Shown here one piece after another: positions 15,712-25,327 of a DNA stretch of 64,000 bases (position 1 is the stretch's first letter; every line of letters starts with the position of its first letter). The notes beneath the pieces were generated by a model. It ran no database searches. It saw only the letters and a list, made by a program, of their open reading frames with translations, and was not told the origin of the DNA. Source of the DNA: a bacterium. GTDB lineage: Bacteria > UBA8248. The position numbers and the translations under genes are program-made. The DNA is taken from the NCBI GenBank assembly GCA_022828125.1, contig JAJEJD010000019.1, forward strand, positions 142,875-206,874, written 5' to 3'.

Positions 15712-18180
15712 ATGTACCGAAATCTCCTGCCCTTTTTGATGAAGATCGGCCTCATATCGGACGAGATGGTCGTCCCGCGCGACCTGCGGGGTTATTCGCG
15801 CGTCATCGTCTCGATTATTTCCGTCGCGTTTTCCTACTTCTTCGTTCATATCTCATACTTCGGCCCCCCGCGTTCGGAGATATTCAAGGGCGTCTACATC
15901 CTGGCGACCGCCACCTTGTGCATCCTCGTCTACAAGGGCAGGCAAAGGCCCGTCCGCGAGGGCTTCGCCTATCTCGATGAAATTTTCTCGTTCCTCGCCA
16001 TCGTCGTCATGTGCGCCTCACTGACCCTGTGGGCGTACTGGGGCGCATTCTTCGGCGACGTGCTCTGGAGCGAATTCATGGTCGGGGGAACCTACCTGGT
16101 CGCCCTGATCGGCGCGCTGTTCGGCGCGTTCCTCTACCGGTTTGAAGCCACCGTAGAGCGCGTATCGGAATTCCCGACGCTCTCGGACTGGCTGTTCATC
16201 ATATCGGCCGTCGCCCCCATCATCTGGTGGAACATCTACAACATCGAACTCACCACGCGCATCGGCGGCCCCGTGCCCGCCTCGGTGGTGATATACACGC
16301 TGCTCCTGACGGCGGTGAGCTTCGACATCGCCAGGCGCGTCATCGGCCCCGTCATCCCGTTCATCGGCTTCCTGTTCCTGATCTACAGCTTCAAGCCCAT
16401 CGCGCAGATATCGCCGGGACTTCTCTACCACGAGGGCTTCGGGCTCGACCGCGTGACCGAGTTCCTGATGCTCGAGGCCGACGGCCTCACCGGCCTCATC
16501 GTCGAGGTCTTCGCCACCTACATCGTCATCTTCGTCGTCCTGGGCGCCTTTCTGGAAAAGACGGGCCTGGGCGAATTCCTCATCGACGCCACCTACCGGG
16601 TGACGGGCCAGAAAACGGGCGGCCCCGGCCTCACGGCCGTCATGTCGAGCGGGCTGTTCGGCATGATCTCGGGCAGCGGCGTGGCCAACGTGGTGACGAC
16701 GGGCACGTTCACCATCCCCCTCATGAAGCGGGTGGGCTACCGCTCGGAGTTCGCAGGCGCGGTGGAGGCCGCCGCATCCACCGGGGGGGCCTACATGCCG
16801 CCCATCATGGCGGGCGGGGCCTTTCTCGTCGCGCAGCTCACCGAAACCTCGTATTTCGACATCGTCAAGATAGCGACGCTCCCGGCCATTCTCTACTATC
16901 TCTCGGTGGGCTACATGGTCTACATCCGCGCCGTGCGGCGCGGGCTCCACGGCGTCGACCCCTCGGAGCTGCCCCCCTGGAGCAGAATCATCCCGCGCCT
17001 CCACTTCCTGCTACCCATCCCCGTGATGGTGTACTACCTCGTCATCGGCGATTCCGCGTTCCTGGCGGCGTTTAAGACCATCTGCCTCATCGTGATGCTC
17101 AAAACCTGCGAGTTGCTCTCGAACATCAAGGTGCCCACCGCCGATCAGACGGCCCGCCCGTTTCTCGCCATCTCGATCGCCTTCGGCGTCTTCTCCTATT
17201 TCTTCGGCCTCAAGGTCGGCGCGCCGTTCGCCTGGTTCGCGGACACGCTGCGCGGGATGAACTGGGGAGACGCCCTGTTCTGGACGGTTACGGCGTTCAT
17301 CGTCCTGAAGCTCGCCGAGATCATCTCAACCGGCTTGAGGGCGGAAACCGGAGAGTCCGAATACGAGACGGGGCCGATTCTCTTCAGGCGGCTGTGGGAA
17401 CTCGTGGTGGATATCGTCAAGGTCACCTGGATATCCCTCGAAGCGGGCGCGCGGAACACGCTCGTCATCGGCTGCATCGCGTGCGTGCTGGGCATCCTGC
17501 TCTCCTGCGCCACGCAAAGCGACCTCTCGGGCCGCATATCCATACTTCTGACCGAGTTCAGCTTCGGTCTCCTGCCGCTCACCATCCTCTGGGTGATCAT
17601 CGCGGGCTACATCGTCGGCATGGGCCTGCCCATCACGGCGAGCTACGTCGTGCTGGTCATCTTCGGCGTCATCGCGCTCACCAACCTGGGCGTGCCGACC
17701 CTCCACGCGCACCTCATCTGCTTCTGGGTGGCCGTCGTGAGCGCCGTGACCCCGCCGGTCGCCCTGGCGGCCTACGCGGCGAGCGCCATCGCGGTGTCGG
17801 ACCCGGTCAAGACCGGCTTCCAGGCGCTGAAGCTCGCCTCGTGGCTCTTCATCATGCCGTTCCTGTTCGTCTACACCCCGCTTCTCCTGGACGGCACGAG
17901 GACCGAGGTGACCATCACCTTCATTGCGTGCGTCATCGGCATCGTCGGCTGGGCCGGGTGGATGGAGAACTTCATGACGCGGTACGCGAACGGCCTGGAG
18001 CGGGCGTTGATGTTCATCGGCTCGGTTTGCCTGCTCCTGCCCGTGGGGAACTTCGTGGTATTCATCACCCCGCTGGAGGGAGACTTGCGGTATGTCTCCT
18101 ACGCCGTGGGCGTCATCTCCCTGGTAGCCGTGTTCGTCATGCAGCGCACGCGCGGCGGCGAAGACCCGGTGCCCGCCTGA
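15712..18180 (+). CDS. TRAP transporter permease, fused small and large subunits
   Basis: 822-residue inner-membrane protein combining the 4-helix (DctQ-like) and 12-helix (DctM-like) subunits, as is usual for TAXI-type TRAP systems. The N-terminal part has helices around IVSIISVAFSYFFV and ILATATLCILVY. The DctM region includes GGPGLTAVMSSGLFGMISGSGVANVVTTG and the family hallmark AAASTGGAYMPPIMAGGAFLVA. A second repeat is AGYIVGMGLPITASYVVLV followed by VSAVTPPVALAAYAASAIA. It takes substrate from the TAXI receptor encoded 141 bases upstream, driven by a sodium or proton gradient. Confidence 0.92.
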   Translation: MYRNLLPFLMKIGLISDEMVVPRDLRGYSRVIVSIISVAFSYFFVHISYFGPPRSEIFKGVYILATATLCILVYKGRQRPVREGFAYLDEIFSFLAIVVMCASLTLWAYWGAFFGDVLWSEFMVGGTYLVALIGALFGAFLYRFEATVERVSEFPTLSDWLFIISAVAPIIWWNIYNIELTTRIGGPVPASVVIYTLLLTAVSFDIARRVIGPVIPFIGFLFLIYSFKPIAQISPGLLYHEGFGLDRVTEFLMLEADGLTGLIVEVFATYIVIFVVLGAFLEKTGLGEFLIDATYRVTGQKTGGPGLTAVMSSGLFGMISGSGVANVVTTGTFTIPLMKRVGYRSEFAGAVEAAASTGGAYMPPIMAGGAFLVAQLTETSYFDIVKIATLPAILYYLSVGYMVYIRAVRRGLHGVDPSELPPWSRIIPRLHFLLPIPVMVYYLVIGDSAFLAAFKTICLIVMLKTCELLSNIKVPTADQTARPFLAISIAFGVFSYFFGLKVGAPFAWFADTLRGMNWGDALFWTVTAFIVLKLAEIISTGLRAETGESEYETGPILFRRLWELVVDIVKVTWISLEAGARNTLVIGCIACVLGILLSCATQSDLSGRISILLTEFSFGLLPLTILWVIIAGYIVGMGLPITASYVVLVIFGVIALTNLGVPTLHAHLICFWVAVVSAVTPPVALAAYAASAIAVSDPVKTGFQALKLASWLFIMPFLFVYTPLLLDGTRTEVTITFIACVIGIVGWAGWMENFMTRYANGLERALMFIGSVCLLLPVGNFVVFITPLEGDLRYVSYAVGVISLVAVFVMQRTRGGEDPVPA

Positions 18181-18208
18181 TTCAAACAGTTCCCGAGAAG
18201 GAGGCATC

Positions 18209-18841
18209 ATGAGCGCAATTCCTCCCGCCCTCAGGCGCATCCAGCACGTGGGCCTCAAGGTCCACGATCTGGACGAGGCGGTGGCCTTCTACCGCGACGT
18301 CATGGGGCTTATGATTTCGGATCGCTACGAGCCGGGCGACAACCCCCACAGCCCGTGGGGGATATGCTTCATGCGCTGCGGCGAGGGACACCACGAGGTA
18401 TCCCTCATCGCCTACCCCAAAGAGGCCGGCTTGGCACCCAAAGAGGGCGACATGCGTAAGCCCGAAGTCGGCCTCCACCACGTGGCCTTCGAGGTCGGCT
18501 CGAAGGCGGAGCTCGAAGCCTGGGCGGCGCACATCCGCTCGAAGGGCATCGAGATCGCGGCGGGGCCGCTCGTCCACAGCCCCACGCACCCCGAGGGCGA
18601 CGGCACCCTGGGCGAGAACCGCGCCTTTTACTTCCACGACCCCTGCGGAAACGGCATCGAGATTTTCTGCGACCTGGCCAGGATGGACTCAGGAACCAAC
18701 CGCATAAACGAGGCGTGGTTCCGCGACAGGCTCGAGCGCGACGGATTCTCGCGCGACGTGGCCGACCCGCCCCCCGCATGGCGGCCCGGCACATCGAGCA
18801 TGGCGGACGCGAAAGAGAAATTCGGCCAGCCATCTTCATGA
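18209..18841 (+). CDS. VOC-superfamily dioxygenase/glyoxalase-like protein
   Basis: 210-residue vicinal-oxygen-chelate protein with one complete betaalphabetabetabeta pair. IQHVGLKVHDLDEAVAFYRDVMGL (~12-35) gives the first metal His, GLHHVAFEVGSKAELEAWAAHI the second, and FYFHDPCGNGIEIFC a Glu. The pattern is like catechol extradiol dioxygenases or fosfomycin-resistance-like VOC proteins, but the specific reaction is not evident. Ribosome site GAAGGAGG. It follows the TRAP permease by 28 bases and is probably co-transcribed, suggesting it acts on the imported compound. Confidence 0.8.
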   Translation: MSAIPPALRRIQHVGLKVHDLDEAVAFYRDVMGLMISDRYEPGDNPHSPWGICFMRCGEGHHEVSLIAYPKEAGLAPKEGDMRKPEVGLHHVAFEVGSKAELEAWAAHIRSKGIEIAAGPLVHSPTHPEGDGTLGENRAFYFHDPCGNGIEIFCDLARMDSGTNRINEAWFRDRLERDGFSRDVADPPPAWRPGTSSMADAKEKFGQPSS

Positions 18842-18842
18842 C

Positions 18843-19130
18843 GGGGGTGTGAAAAAGTCCGGATTTCACGATTCGACAAATGTAATCGACCGGGGAACGA
18901 GGGTTCACGTCGATGGGGGATGGAGGGCGCGGAGGAAATCATGCTTCACTCGCCTCCTCGCCCTCCTTCGCCTCGAAAGGCAACCCCCCCTACCCCCCCT
19001 TGTCAGGGGGGCAAGAAAAAACAAAAGCCCCTCTACCGGTGGCGGGTGTTGCCTTTTTATACCCCCCTGTCAAGGGGGGGTAGGGGGGGTTGCCTTTATC
19101 ACCTGACGAGGGGCTTCTTCAACATTCCCG
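18843..19130. repeat. MITE-like palindromic element, copy A3
   Basis: Left end GGGGGTGTGAAAAAGTCCGG, right end GGGCTTCTTCAACATTCCCG, with inner C-tract/G-tract inverted arms at 18982-19013 and 19060-19091. The left inner part (GATTTCACGATTCGACAAATG) is also seen, diverged, in A1 and A4. It separates the VOC gene from the hydroxyacid dehydrogenase gene. Confidence 0.72.
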
Positions 19131-19163
19131 TGATGCACCGATTCCAAGGAGGAAATCATCAAA

Positions 19164-20120
19164 ATGACACACCGCGTCTTGAGCGTGGATGAGCGCACGA
19201 AAACGCAGCCTGCCCGCAGGGCATTCATGGAGGAATACCTGCACGAGGGCTATGAGTTCGTAGAGCCGGAATCCTTCGACGACGCCGCTCTGCTCGAGGC
19301 GGCCGCGGGCGCGTGCGCGCTCACTACTGGGTTCGCGCCCATCACGCGCGAGATGATGGAGGCGGGGCCGGATATCAAGGTGGTCGGCAAGGTGGGCACG
19401 GGCGTGGACAACATCGACACGCAGGCGGCCACCGAACTCGGCATCCCCGTCGCCAACGCGCCCGGCTGGATGCGCTGCGTCCCGGTGGCGGAACACGCGA
19501 TGGCGCTCACCCTCATCATGGCCAGGAGGCCCTGGCTCTGGCCGATTGGGGAACGCAAGCTCCACTTCCAGCTTCAAGGGGCGACGCTGGGAATCGTGGG
19601 ACTCGGGAACATCGGGGGGGCGCTGGCGAAGCGCGCCGCCGCCTTCGAGATGAATATCTGCGCCTACACGCGCACGCGGGGGAAGTTCCAGCCCGAGGGC
19701 TTCGAGGTGGAAGAGGTGGAGACGCTCCACGATCTCCTGCCGCGCGTCGATTTCCTGGCCCTCACCCTGCCGCTCACGCCCGAGAACACGGGCATGATTG
19801 GCGAGCGTGAGCTGGAACTCATGAAGGAGACGGCCAGCCTCGTCAACGTATCGCGCGGCCCCCACGTGGATACCGACGCGCTCACGCACGCCATAAGAGA
19901 AGGCAAAATCGCGGGCGCGGGCCTCGACGTGGTGGAGCCGGACCCTTTGCCCGAAGACCATCCCTTACACGAATTCCCCAACGTCGTCATGTCGCCCCAC
20001 AATGCCGCCCAGACCGAAAGCGTCCAGCGTGAGAGCTACAAGCTTTTGTGCGATAATATCAAGCGGGCGGTGGAGGGCGAGAAAGTGACCTCGCTCGCCA
20101 ATCCGGAAATCTACGAGTAA
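19164..20120 (+). CDS. D-2-hydroxyacid dehydrogenase (phosphoglycerate dehydrogenase-like)
   Basis: NAD-dependent oxidoreductase of the D-isomer-specific 2-hydroxyacid dehydrogenase family. The 318 residues show KVVGKVGTGVDNIDTQAATELGIPVANAPG (substrate domain), the Rossmann motif GIVGLGNIGGALAKRAAAF near 140-158, the catalytic Arg region VNVSRGPHVDTDAL, a Glu in GLDVVEPDPLPEDHPL and the catalytic His in MSPHNAAQ. Ribosome site AAGGAGG. It heads a run with citrate-synthase-like, aconitase and PrpF genes, so it may reduce or form a 2-oxo acid in that pathway rather than make serine. No ACT domain is present. Confidence 0.88.
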   Translation: MTHRVLSVDERTKTQPARRAFMEEYLHEGYEFVEPESFDDAALLEAAAGACALTTGFAPITREMMEAGPDIKVVGKVGTGVDNIDTQAATELGIPVANAPGWMRCVPVAEHAMALTLIMARRPWLWPIGERKLHFQLQGATLGIVGLGNIGGALAKRAAAFEMNICAYTRTRGKFQPEGFEVEEVETLHDLLPRVDFLALTLPLTPENTGMIGERELELMKETASLVNVSRGPHVDTDALTHAIREGKIAGAGLDVVEPDPLPEDHPLHEFPNVVMSPHNAAQTESVQRESYKLLCDNIKRAVEGEKVTSLANPEIYE

Positions 20121-20143
20121 ACGCGCCGCAGAGGAGATTCAGG

Positions 20144-21280
20144 ATGGAAGATGCACCGGTTCGAGGCCTCGAGGGCGTCATCGCGGCCGACACGCGGATA
20201 TGCTCGCTCGACGGCGTGAACGGGATTCTGGGGTATTACGGCTACGACGTGCCCGAGATGGTGCGCAAGAAGGTCTCCTTCGAGGAGGTCGTCTATCTGC
20301 TGTGGCACGGCGAACTCCCCACCCGCGAGCGCTTGAAGGAATTCGACGGGGCCATGAAGGCCGAGCGCGCGCTCTCGCCCGGGATGCTGCGCGCCTTGAG
20401 ACAAATCCCCCCCGGCGAGCAGAGAACGGCGGCGCTGAGGGGCGGCGTCGGCATCCAGGGGCTGTTCGACGAAGAAGCCGAGGACGACTCGCCGGAGGCG
20501 AACCGCAGAAAGGCGCTCCGGCTCACCGCGAAGATGCCCACCATCGTCGCGGCCCAGCACCGCCTCGCGGCGGGCCTCAAGCCGCTCAACCCCCGCCGGG
20601 GACTCGGACACGCGGCGAATTTCCTCTACATGATTACCGGCGAGGCGCCCGACAAGCTCGACGCCCGCGCGCTCGACGCCACCCTGGTCCTCTATGCCGA
20701 GCACGAGTTCAACGCTTCGACCTTCGCGACGCGCGTCGTCACCTCCACCATGTCGGACATCTACTCCGCCGTCACGGCGGGCATCAGCGCGCTCAAGGGC
20801 CCGCTCCACGGAGGGGCAGGCCTCGCGGTGATGGAAACCCTGAGGGAGATCGGCGATATCGAGAACGTGGAGCCCTTCGTCGAGGCGGCGCTCGCGAAGA
20901 AGCGCCTGTTCATGGGCTTCGGCCACCGGGTCTATACGAAGAGCGGCGACCCGCGCGCGAGCGTGCTCATCGAACTGGCCGATGAGGTGTGCCACCAGCC
21001 CGGCCGGGACGCCAAGTGGTTCGACATGGCGCGCGCGCTCGACCACGCCGTGCAGAGCCGGAAGGGCGTCATCCCGAACGTGGATTTCTATTCCGCACCC
21101 CTGTGGCAGGGGCTTGGGATCCCCATGGAGCTGTTCGTTCCCATCATCGCGATGTCGCGCGTTGCGGGCTGGACGGCCAACATCCTGGAGCAACAGGCCG
21201 ACAACCGCCTCATCCGCCCCCGGGCGCGCTACACCGGGCCCGAAAAGCGGCCCTACAGGACCATGAGAAGCCGTGGCTGA
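20144..21280 (+). CDS. citrate synthase/2-methylcitrate synthase family protein
   Basis: Condenses an acyl-CoA with a 2-oxo acid, classically oxaloacetate. The 378 residues have the three catalytic landmarks: His in KGPLHGGAG (~222-230), His in MGFGHRVYTKSGDPR (~260-275) and Asp in GVIPNVDFYSAP (~311-322). The start EGVIAADTRICSLDGVNGILGYYGYD is typical of the short bacterial citrate/methylcitrate synthases. It overlaps the downstream aconitase gene by 8 bases. With aconitase and PrpF next to it, 2-methylcitrate synthase activity on propionyl-CoA is plausible but unproven. Confidence 0.88.
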   Translation: MEDAPVRGLEGVIAADTRICSLDGVNGILGYYGYDVPEMVRKKVSFEEVVYLLWHGELPTRERLKEFDGAMKAERALSPGMLRALRQIPPGEQRTAALRGGVGIQGLFDEEAEDDSPEANRRKALRLTAKMPTIVAAQHRLAAGLKPLNPRRGLGHAANFLYMITGEAPDKLDARALDATLVLYAEHEFNASTFATRVVTSTMSDIYSAVTAGISALKGPLHGGAGLAVMETLREIGDIENVEPFVEAALAKKRLFMGFGHRVYTKSGDPRASVLIELADEVCHQPGRDAKWFDMARALDHAVQSRKGVIPNVDFYSAPLWQGLGIPMELFVPIIAMSRVAGWTANILEQQADNRLIRPRARYTGPEKRPYRTMRSRG

Positions 21281-23255
21281 GCAGGGCACCCGCAGCCTCA
21301 CGCAAAAGCTCATCGACGCGCACCTGGTATCGGGCGCTGCGAGAACGCCGGGCGAGGAGGTCGAGATACGAATCGACCAGGTGCTGTTGCAGGACGCTTC
21401 CGGCCCCACCGCCCTGCTCCACTTCGAGGCCATGGGCTTCGCGCGGGTGAAGCAGAAGATAGCCGTCATGTACGGCGACCACCAGACCATCCAGGTCAAC
21501 AGCCTGCACACCGACGCCCACCGCTTCATGCTCGGCTTCTGCCGCAAGCACGGCATCCACTTCTCGAAACCGGGAAACGGCATCTGCCACAACGTCCATC
21601 TCGAGGAATTCTCCGTTCCGGGCGAGAGCCTCCTCGGCACGGACTCGCACACCCCGCAGGGCGGCGCGGTGGGAATGCTCGCCATCGGCGCGGGCGGCAT
21701 GGACGTGGCGACCGCCATGGCGACGGGCGCGACCATCATCCCGCGTCCGGCCATCGTCGAGGTGCGGCTCACCGGAAAGCTCGGCGCCTGGGCGACGGCG
21801 AAAGACGTGATCCTCGAACTCCTGCGCCGCCTGGGAGCGCGCGGGGGAATCGGCAAGTATTTCGAATACACGGGACCCGGCCTCCGGACCCTCACTGTGC
21901 CGGAGCGCTTCACTATCGCGAGCATGGGCACCGAGCTCGGCCTCACGGGCAGCATCTTCCCGAGCGACGCGCAGACCAGGACGTTCTACGAGCGCATGGG
22001 CCGCCTCGAAGATTGGTCGGCGCAGGAGGCGGAATCGGGCGCGGCGTATGACGAGAGAATCGAACTGAATCTCGGGGACGTACAGCCGCTCGTCGCCCTG
22101 CCCTCGAACCCCGAGAACGTGGTGCCCGTATCGGAAACCGTCGGCACGCCGATCCACCAGGTCATCATCGGGAGCTGCACGAACGGCACGTTCACCGATG
22201 TGGCCTCTTTCGCGCAGGTGCTCCGTGGCCGCAAGGTGGCGGACGGCGTCGACGCGATCGTCTTTCCGGGCAGCCGCCAGGCGTTCGAAGAGCTCGCGAG
22301 AGAGGGCCACCTGGCCGATCTGCTGGCCGCGGGCGTCTGCGTGTCGGAATCGACCTGCGGCTCCTGCCCCGGCTACGCCCACATCCCCGCGCCCGGCATG
22401 AACTCCCTGCGCGCGTTCAACCGCAACTTCAAGGGCCGCTCGGGGCTGAGCGAGGACGCCGTCTATCTCGCGAGTCCCGAACTCGCCGCCGTGGCGGCAC
22501 TGCACGGCGAGATAAGAGACCCGAGAGACGAGGGCAAGGCGCCCGAGGTGCTGCTCCCCTACCGCTTCGCGGGCGACAGGACGGGAATCGTGGAGCCTGC
22601 GGAAGACCCCGCAGGGGTGGAGATCATCCGGGGGCCGAACATCCAGCCCGTACAGGTGGGAGAATTTATCGGCGATTCCTACGCCGGAGAAGTCCTCATC
22701 AAGCTGGGTGATAACGTCTCGACCGACCACATCAGCCCGGCGGGGGTCGAGGCCATCACCTACCGAACGAACATGCCCGCACTCGCGGACTTCACCTTCA
22801 GGCGCGTGGACGAGACCTTCGCCTCCCGCGCGAGAGAAGCGGGCGGCGGGGTCATCGTCGGGGCGAAGACATACGGGCAGGGCTCCGCGCGCGAGCAGGC
22901 GGCGATTTGCCCGATGATACTCGGCGTCCGCGCTGTCATCGCCAAGAGTTTTGCGAGAATCCACCGGGCGAACCTCATCAACTGGGGCATCCTGCCCCTC
23001 GCGTTCTCTGACGAGGACGATTACGAAAAGGTGGAAGCCGGCCAGAACCTCTCCATCTCCGACATCCAGGATTCGATCGCCACAGGTCTTTTCCAAGTCG
23101 AAAACACGGATACGGGCCACAGCTTCAGCGCGACGTGCGCGCTCACCGAACGCGAGCGGCGGATGCTCGCCGCGGGCGGCGCGCTGGCGCTGGCGCGCAT
23201 CGAGGGGGGCGGCGCAGGCTCCGCAGACCCCTCCCCGGCGCGGGACGGCGCCTGA
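21273..23255 (+). CDS. aconitate hydratase family protein
   Basis: [4Fe-4S] dehydratase that isomerises tricarboxylates. At 660 residues it is the compact aconitase type rather than the ~860-residue AcnD. Landmarks are LGTDSHTPQGGAVGMLAIGAGGMD (~125-148), the first cluster Cys in IGSCTNGTFTDV (~298-309), two more in STCGSCPGYAHIPAPG (~358-373), and the swivel-domain loop YGQGSAREQAA with AKSFARIHRANLINWGILPL. It overlaps the citrate-synthase-like gene and is followed one base later by prpF, so the three enzymes are translationally linked. Confidence 0.9.
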   Translation: MAEQGTRSLTQKLIDAHLVSGAARTPGEEVEIRIDQVLLQDASGPTALLHFEAMGFARVKQKIAVMYGDHQTIQVNSLHTDAHRFMLGFCRKHGIHFSKPGNGICHNVHLEEFSVPGESLLGTDSHTPQGGAVGMLAIGAGGMDVATAMATGATIIPRPAIVEVRLTGKLGAWATAKDVILELLRRLGARGGIGKYFEYTGPGLRTLTVPERFTIASMGTELGLTGSIFPSDAQTRTFYERMGRLEDWSAQEAESGAAYDERIELNLGDVQPLVALPSNPENVVPVSETVGTPIHQVIIGSCTNGTFTDVASFAQVLRGRKVADGVDAIVFPGSRQAFEELAREGHLADLLAAGVCVSESTCGSCPGYAHIPAPGMNSLRAFNRNFKGRSGLSEDAVYLASPELAAVAALHGEIRDPRDEGKAPEVLLPYRFAGDRTGIVEPAEDPAGVEIIRGPNIQPVQVGEFIGDSYAGEVLIKLGDNVSTDHISPAGVEAITYRTNMPALADFTFRRVDETFASRAREAGGGVIVGAKTYGQGSAREQAAICPMILGVRAVIAKSFARIHRANLINWGILPLAFSDEDDYEKVEAGQNLSISDIQDSIATGLFQVENTDTGHSFSATCALTERERRMLAAGGALALARIEGGGAGSADPSPARDGA

Positions 23256-23256
23256 T

Positions 23257-24402
23257 ATGGGCCAAAGGAAATATCCGGCGGTCTTCATGCGCGGGGGCAC
23301 GAGCCGCGCCATCGTCTTCCACGCGAAAGACCTGCCCGAAGACCGGGCCGAGCGCGACGCCATATTCCTGAAAGCACTCGGCAGCCCCGACCCGAACGGA
23401 CGCCAACTCGACGGCCTGGGCGGCGGAATTTCCAGCTTGAGTAAGATCGCGGTCGTGGCGCCTTCCGGTCGCGCGGATGCGGACGTGGATTTCACCTTCG
23501 CGCAGGTGGGCGTGACGGATGAGACCGTGGACTACGTCGGCACCTGCGGGAACATTTCGAGCGCGGTGGGGCCCTTCGCCGTGGACGAGGGTCTGGTGGA
23601 GGTGGATGAGGGAACCACCACCGTGCGCATATTCAACACGAACACGGGCAAGACCTACCACGCCCGCTTCCCGGTGGAAGAAGGCGCCGCGGGCGTTGGC
23701 GGCACGTATGAGCTGCCCGGCGTATCGGGCTCGGGCGCGCGCATCACGCTCGAATTCATGGACCCGGGCGGCGCGGCCACAGGCAAGCTCCTGCCCTCGG
23801 GCAATGCCGTGGACACCTTCGAGATAGAGGGCATCGGCGCCATCGAAGCGAGCATGGTGGACGCCACCAACCCGATGGTCTTCGTGCGCGCAAAAGATTT
23901 AGGCCTCACCGGCGGAGAAAGCCCCGGCCTCATCGACAGTCGCGTCGAGGTGATGGTGAATCTCGAGCAGATCCGCGCCGAAGCGGCGGTGCGCATGGAG
24001 CTTGCGCGCGACAGGCGAGAGGCTTCCGAGAGCGTACAGGCGGTGCCGAAGGTGGTGCTCGTAGCACCTCCCCTGGAATACATGGACTTGAAAGGCGAGA
24101 TCATCTCGGCGGATGATTGCGACATTGCGGCCCGCATCGTCTCGATGGGAAAGACCCACCGCGCCTTCGCCCTCACGGGCGCGATGTGCCTCGCCGTGGC
24201 CGCGCGGATACCGGGCACCGTCGTGCACGAGGCTGCCCGGGGCGGTGCGGGCGACATCCGCCTGGGACATCCCTCGGGCGTGCAGACGATTAACGCCGTG
24301 GTCGCAGAGACGCCCGAAGGCCCCCTGGCCGAGAAAGTCATAGTCTACCGCACGGCGAGAAGACTCATGGAAGGAATGGTCTGCGTGCCCGTCACTTCTT
24401 GA
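23257..24402 (+). CDS. PrpF-family isomerase (2-methylaconitate/4-oxalomesaconate tautomerase-like)
   Basis: 381-residue cofactor-free isomerase of the PrpF family, related to diaminopimelate epimerase. The hallmark start is YPAVFMRGGTSRAIVFHAKDLP. It continues with DGLGGGISSLSKIAVVAPS, VDYVGTCGNISSAVGPFAVDEG (active-site Cys in the TCGN motif) and ATNPMVFVRAKDLGL, then the C-terminal MTLTG-like region AFALTGAMCLAVAARIPGTVVHE. ATG 23257 sits one base after the aconitase stop. In the methylcitrate cycle PrpF converts the AcnD product to cis-2-methylaconitate. Here no prpB lyase is seen, so the pathway's end is open. Confidence 0.87.
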   Translation: MGQRKYPAVFMRGGTSRAIVFHAKDLPEDRAERDAIFLKALGSPDPNGRQLDGLGGGISSLSKIAVVAPSGRADADVDFTFAQVGVTDETVDYVGTCGNISSAVGPFAVDEGLVEVDEGTTTVRIFNTNTGKTYHARFPVEEGAAGVGGTYELPGVSGSGARITLEFMDPGGAATGKLLPSGNAVDTFEIEGIGAIEASMVDATNPMVFVRAKDLGLTGGESPGLIDSRVEVMVNLEQIRAEAAVRMELARDRREASESVQAVPKVVLVAPPLEYMDLKGEIISADDCDIAARIVSMGKTHRAFALTGAMCLAVAARIPGTVVHEAARGGAGDIRLGHPSGVQTINAVVAETPEGPLAEKVIVYRTARRLMEGMVCVPVTS

Positions 24403-24406
24403 AGCC

Positions 24407-25327
24407 CTACCTCCTCTCCCCCGTCACGAGCCACACGCCCGTCGCCGTAAGCGAGGCGCCGACCAGCAGATGCCAGCCCAGTTGCTCGCCGAGGTAGAGG
24501 GCGCTGCCCACCACGCCGACGATGGGCGTCATGAAGAAGAACACCGAAATCTTGGCGGGCGAGTAGCGGAGCAGCAGATGGCCCCAGTAGGCCAGCAGCA
24601 GCGCGCTCGCTATGACGCCCATGTAGATGACCGCGAAAATCTGCGGGCCGCCGATATGGGTGATCCCGAAATTGGGCTGGGAGAAAGAGAGGAGGAAATA
24701 GGTCGGCGCGCCGATGAGCATGGACCACCTGGCGATCGAGGTAACGTCGGATTTGCCGAGATAGCGGCGGTAGTGGATCGTCTGCGTCGCCCAGCCGGCG
24801 GCGGCGATGAGGATGTAGAAATCGGCCTGCATGGAGCCGCCCGCGTCGAGGCTGTGCGAGAAAACCGTGACGGTGCCGGCCATCGCCGTCGCGAAGCCCA
24901 GCGCCCGCACGAGGGTGATGCGCTCGCCCGTGAGAAAGAGGGCGCTCAGCAGCATCACCCAGACGGGCTGCGTGTAGAGCAGCACCGAGGCGCGCGCGGC
25001 CGCGGTTCCGAACATCCCCTGGTAGAGGAACCAGACGTAGGCGTTGTGCATGCAGGCGTTCAGGATGCGGTGGCCCTTCTCCCGCCAGGGGTCGTGGTAG
25101 GTCACGCTCTCGGGAATGCGCATCAGGAGCCTGTAGAGCGTGAGGGTCAGCACCCCCGCGCAGCAGCGCATCCATATCATGGCGTAGGGGGTGACGCCCG
25201 CGTAAGCGCCCTTGATGACGGGCTGCGCCATGCCCCACACCGTCGTGAGGAGGAGCGAGCCCAGCACCAGTTCGAGCGTCATTCCCGAATCGGCGGATGG
25301 TTTCGGTGAGGCCGGGCGGCTGGTCAA
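24407..25327 (-). CDS. EamA/DMT-superfamily permease
   Basis: 306-residue ten-helix transporter with two EamA repeats. The N-half helix pair starts LVLGSLLLTTVWGMAQPVIKGAYAGVTPYAMIWMRC. The C-half includes ADFYILIAAAGWATQTIHYR and ends AKISVFFFMTPIVGVVGSALYLGEQLGWHLLVGASLTATGVWLV. Its start overlaps the stop of the VOC gene at 25324 (ATGA), so the two are co-translated. It converges with prpF, with only four bases between stops. The substrate is unknown. Confidence 0.85.
   Translation of the reverse strand: MTSRPASPKPSADSGMTLELVLGSLLLTTVWGMAQPVIKGAYAGVTPYAMIWMRCCAGVLTLTLYRLLMRIPESVTYHDPWREKGHRILNACMHNAYVWFLYQGMFGTAAARASVLLYTQPVWVMLLSALFLTGERITLVRALGFATAMAGTVTVFSHSLDAGGSMQADFYILIAAAGWATQTIHYRRYLGKSDVTSIARWSMLIGAPTYFLLSFSQPNFGITHIGGPQIFAVIYMGVIASALLLAYWGHLLLRYSPAKISVFFFMTPIVGVVGSALYLGEQLGWHLLVGASLTATGVWLVTGERR

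Noticed and set aside
21210-23495. 761-codon minus-strand frame opposite aconitase
   Set aside because: Antisense shadow of the aconitase gene, whose Fe-S and swivel motifs are unambiguous.
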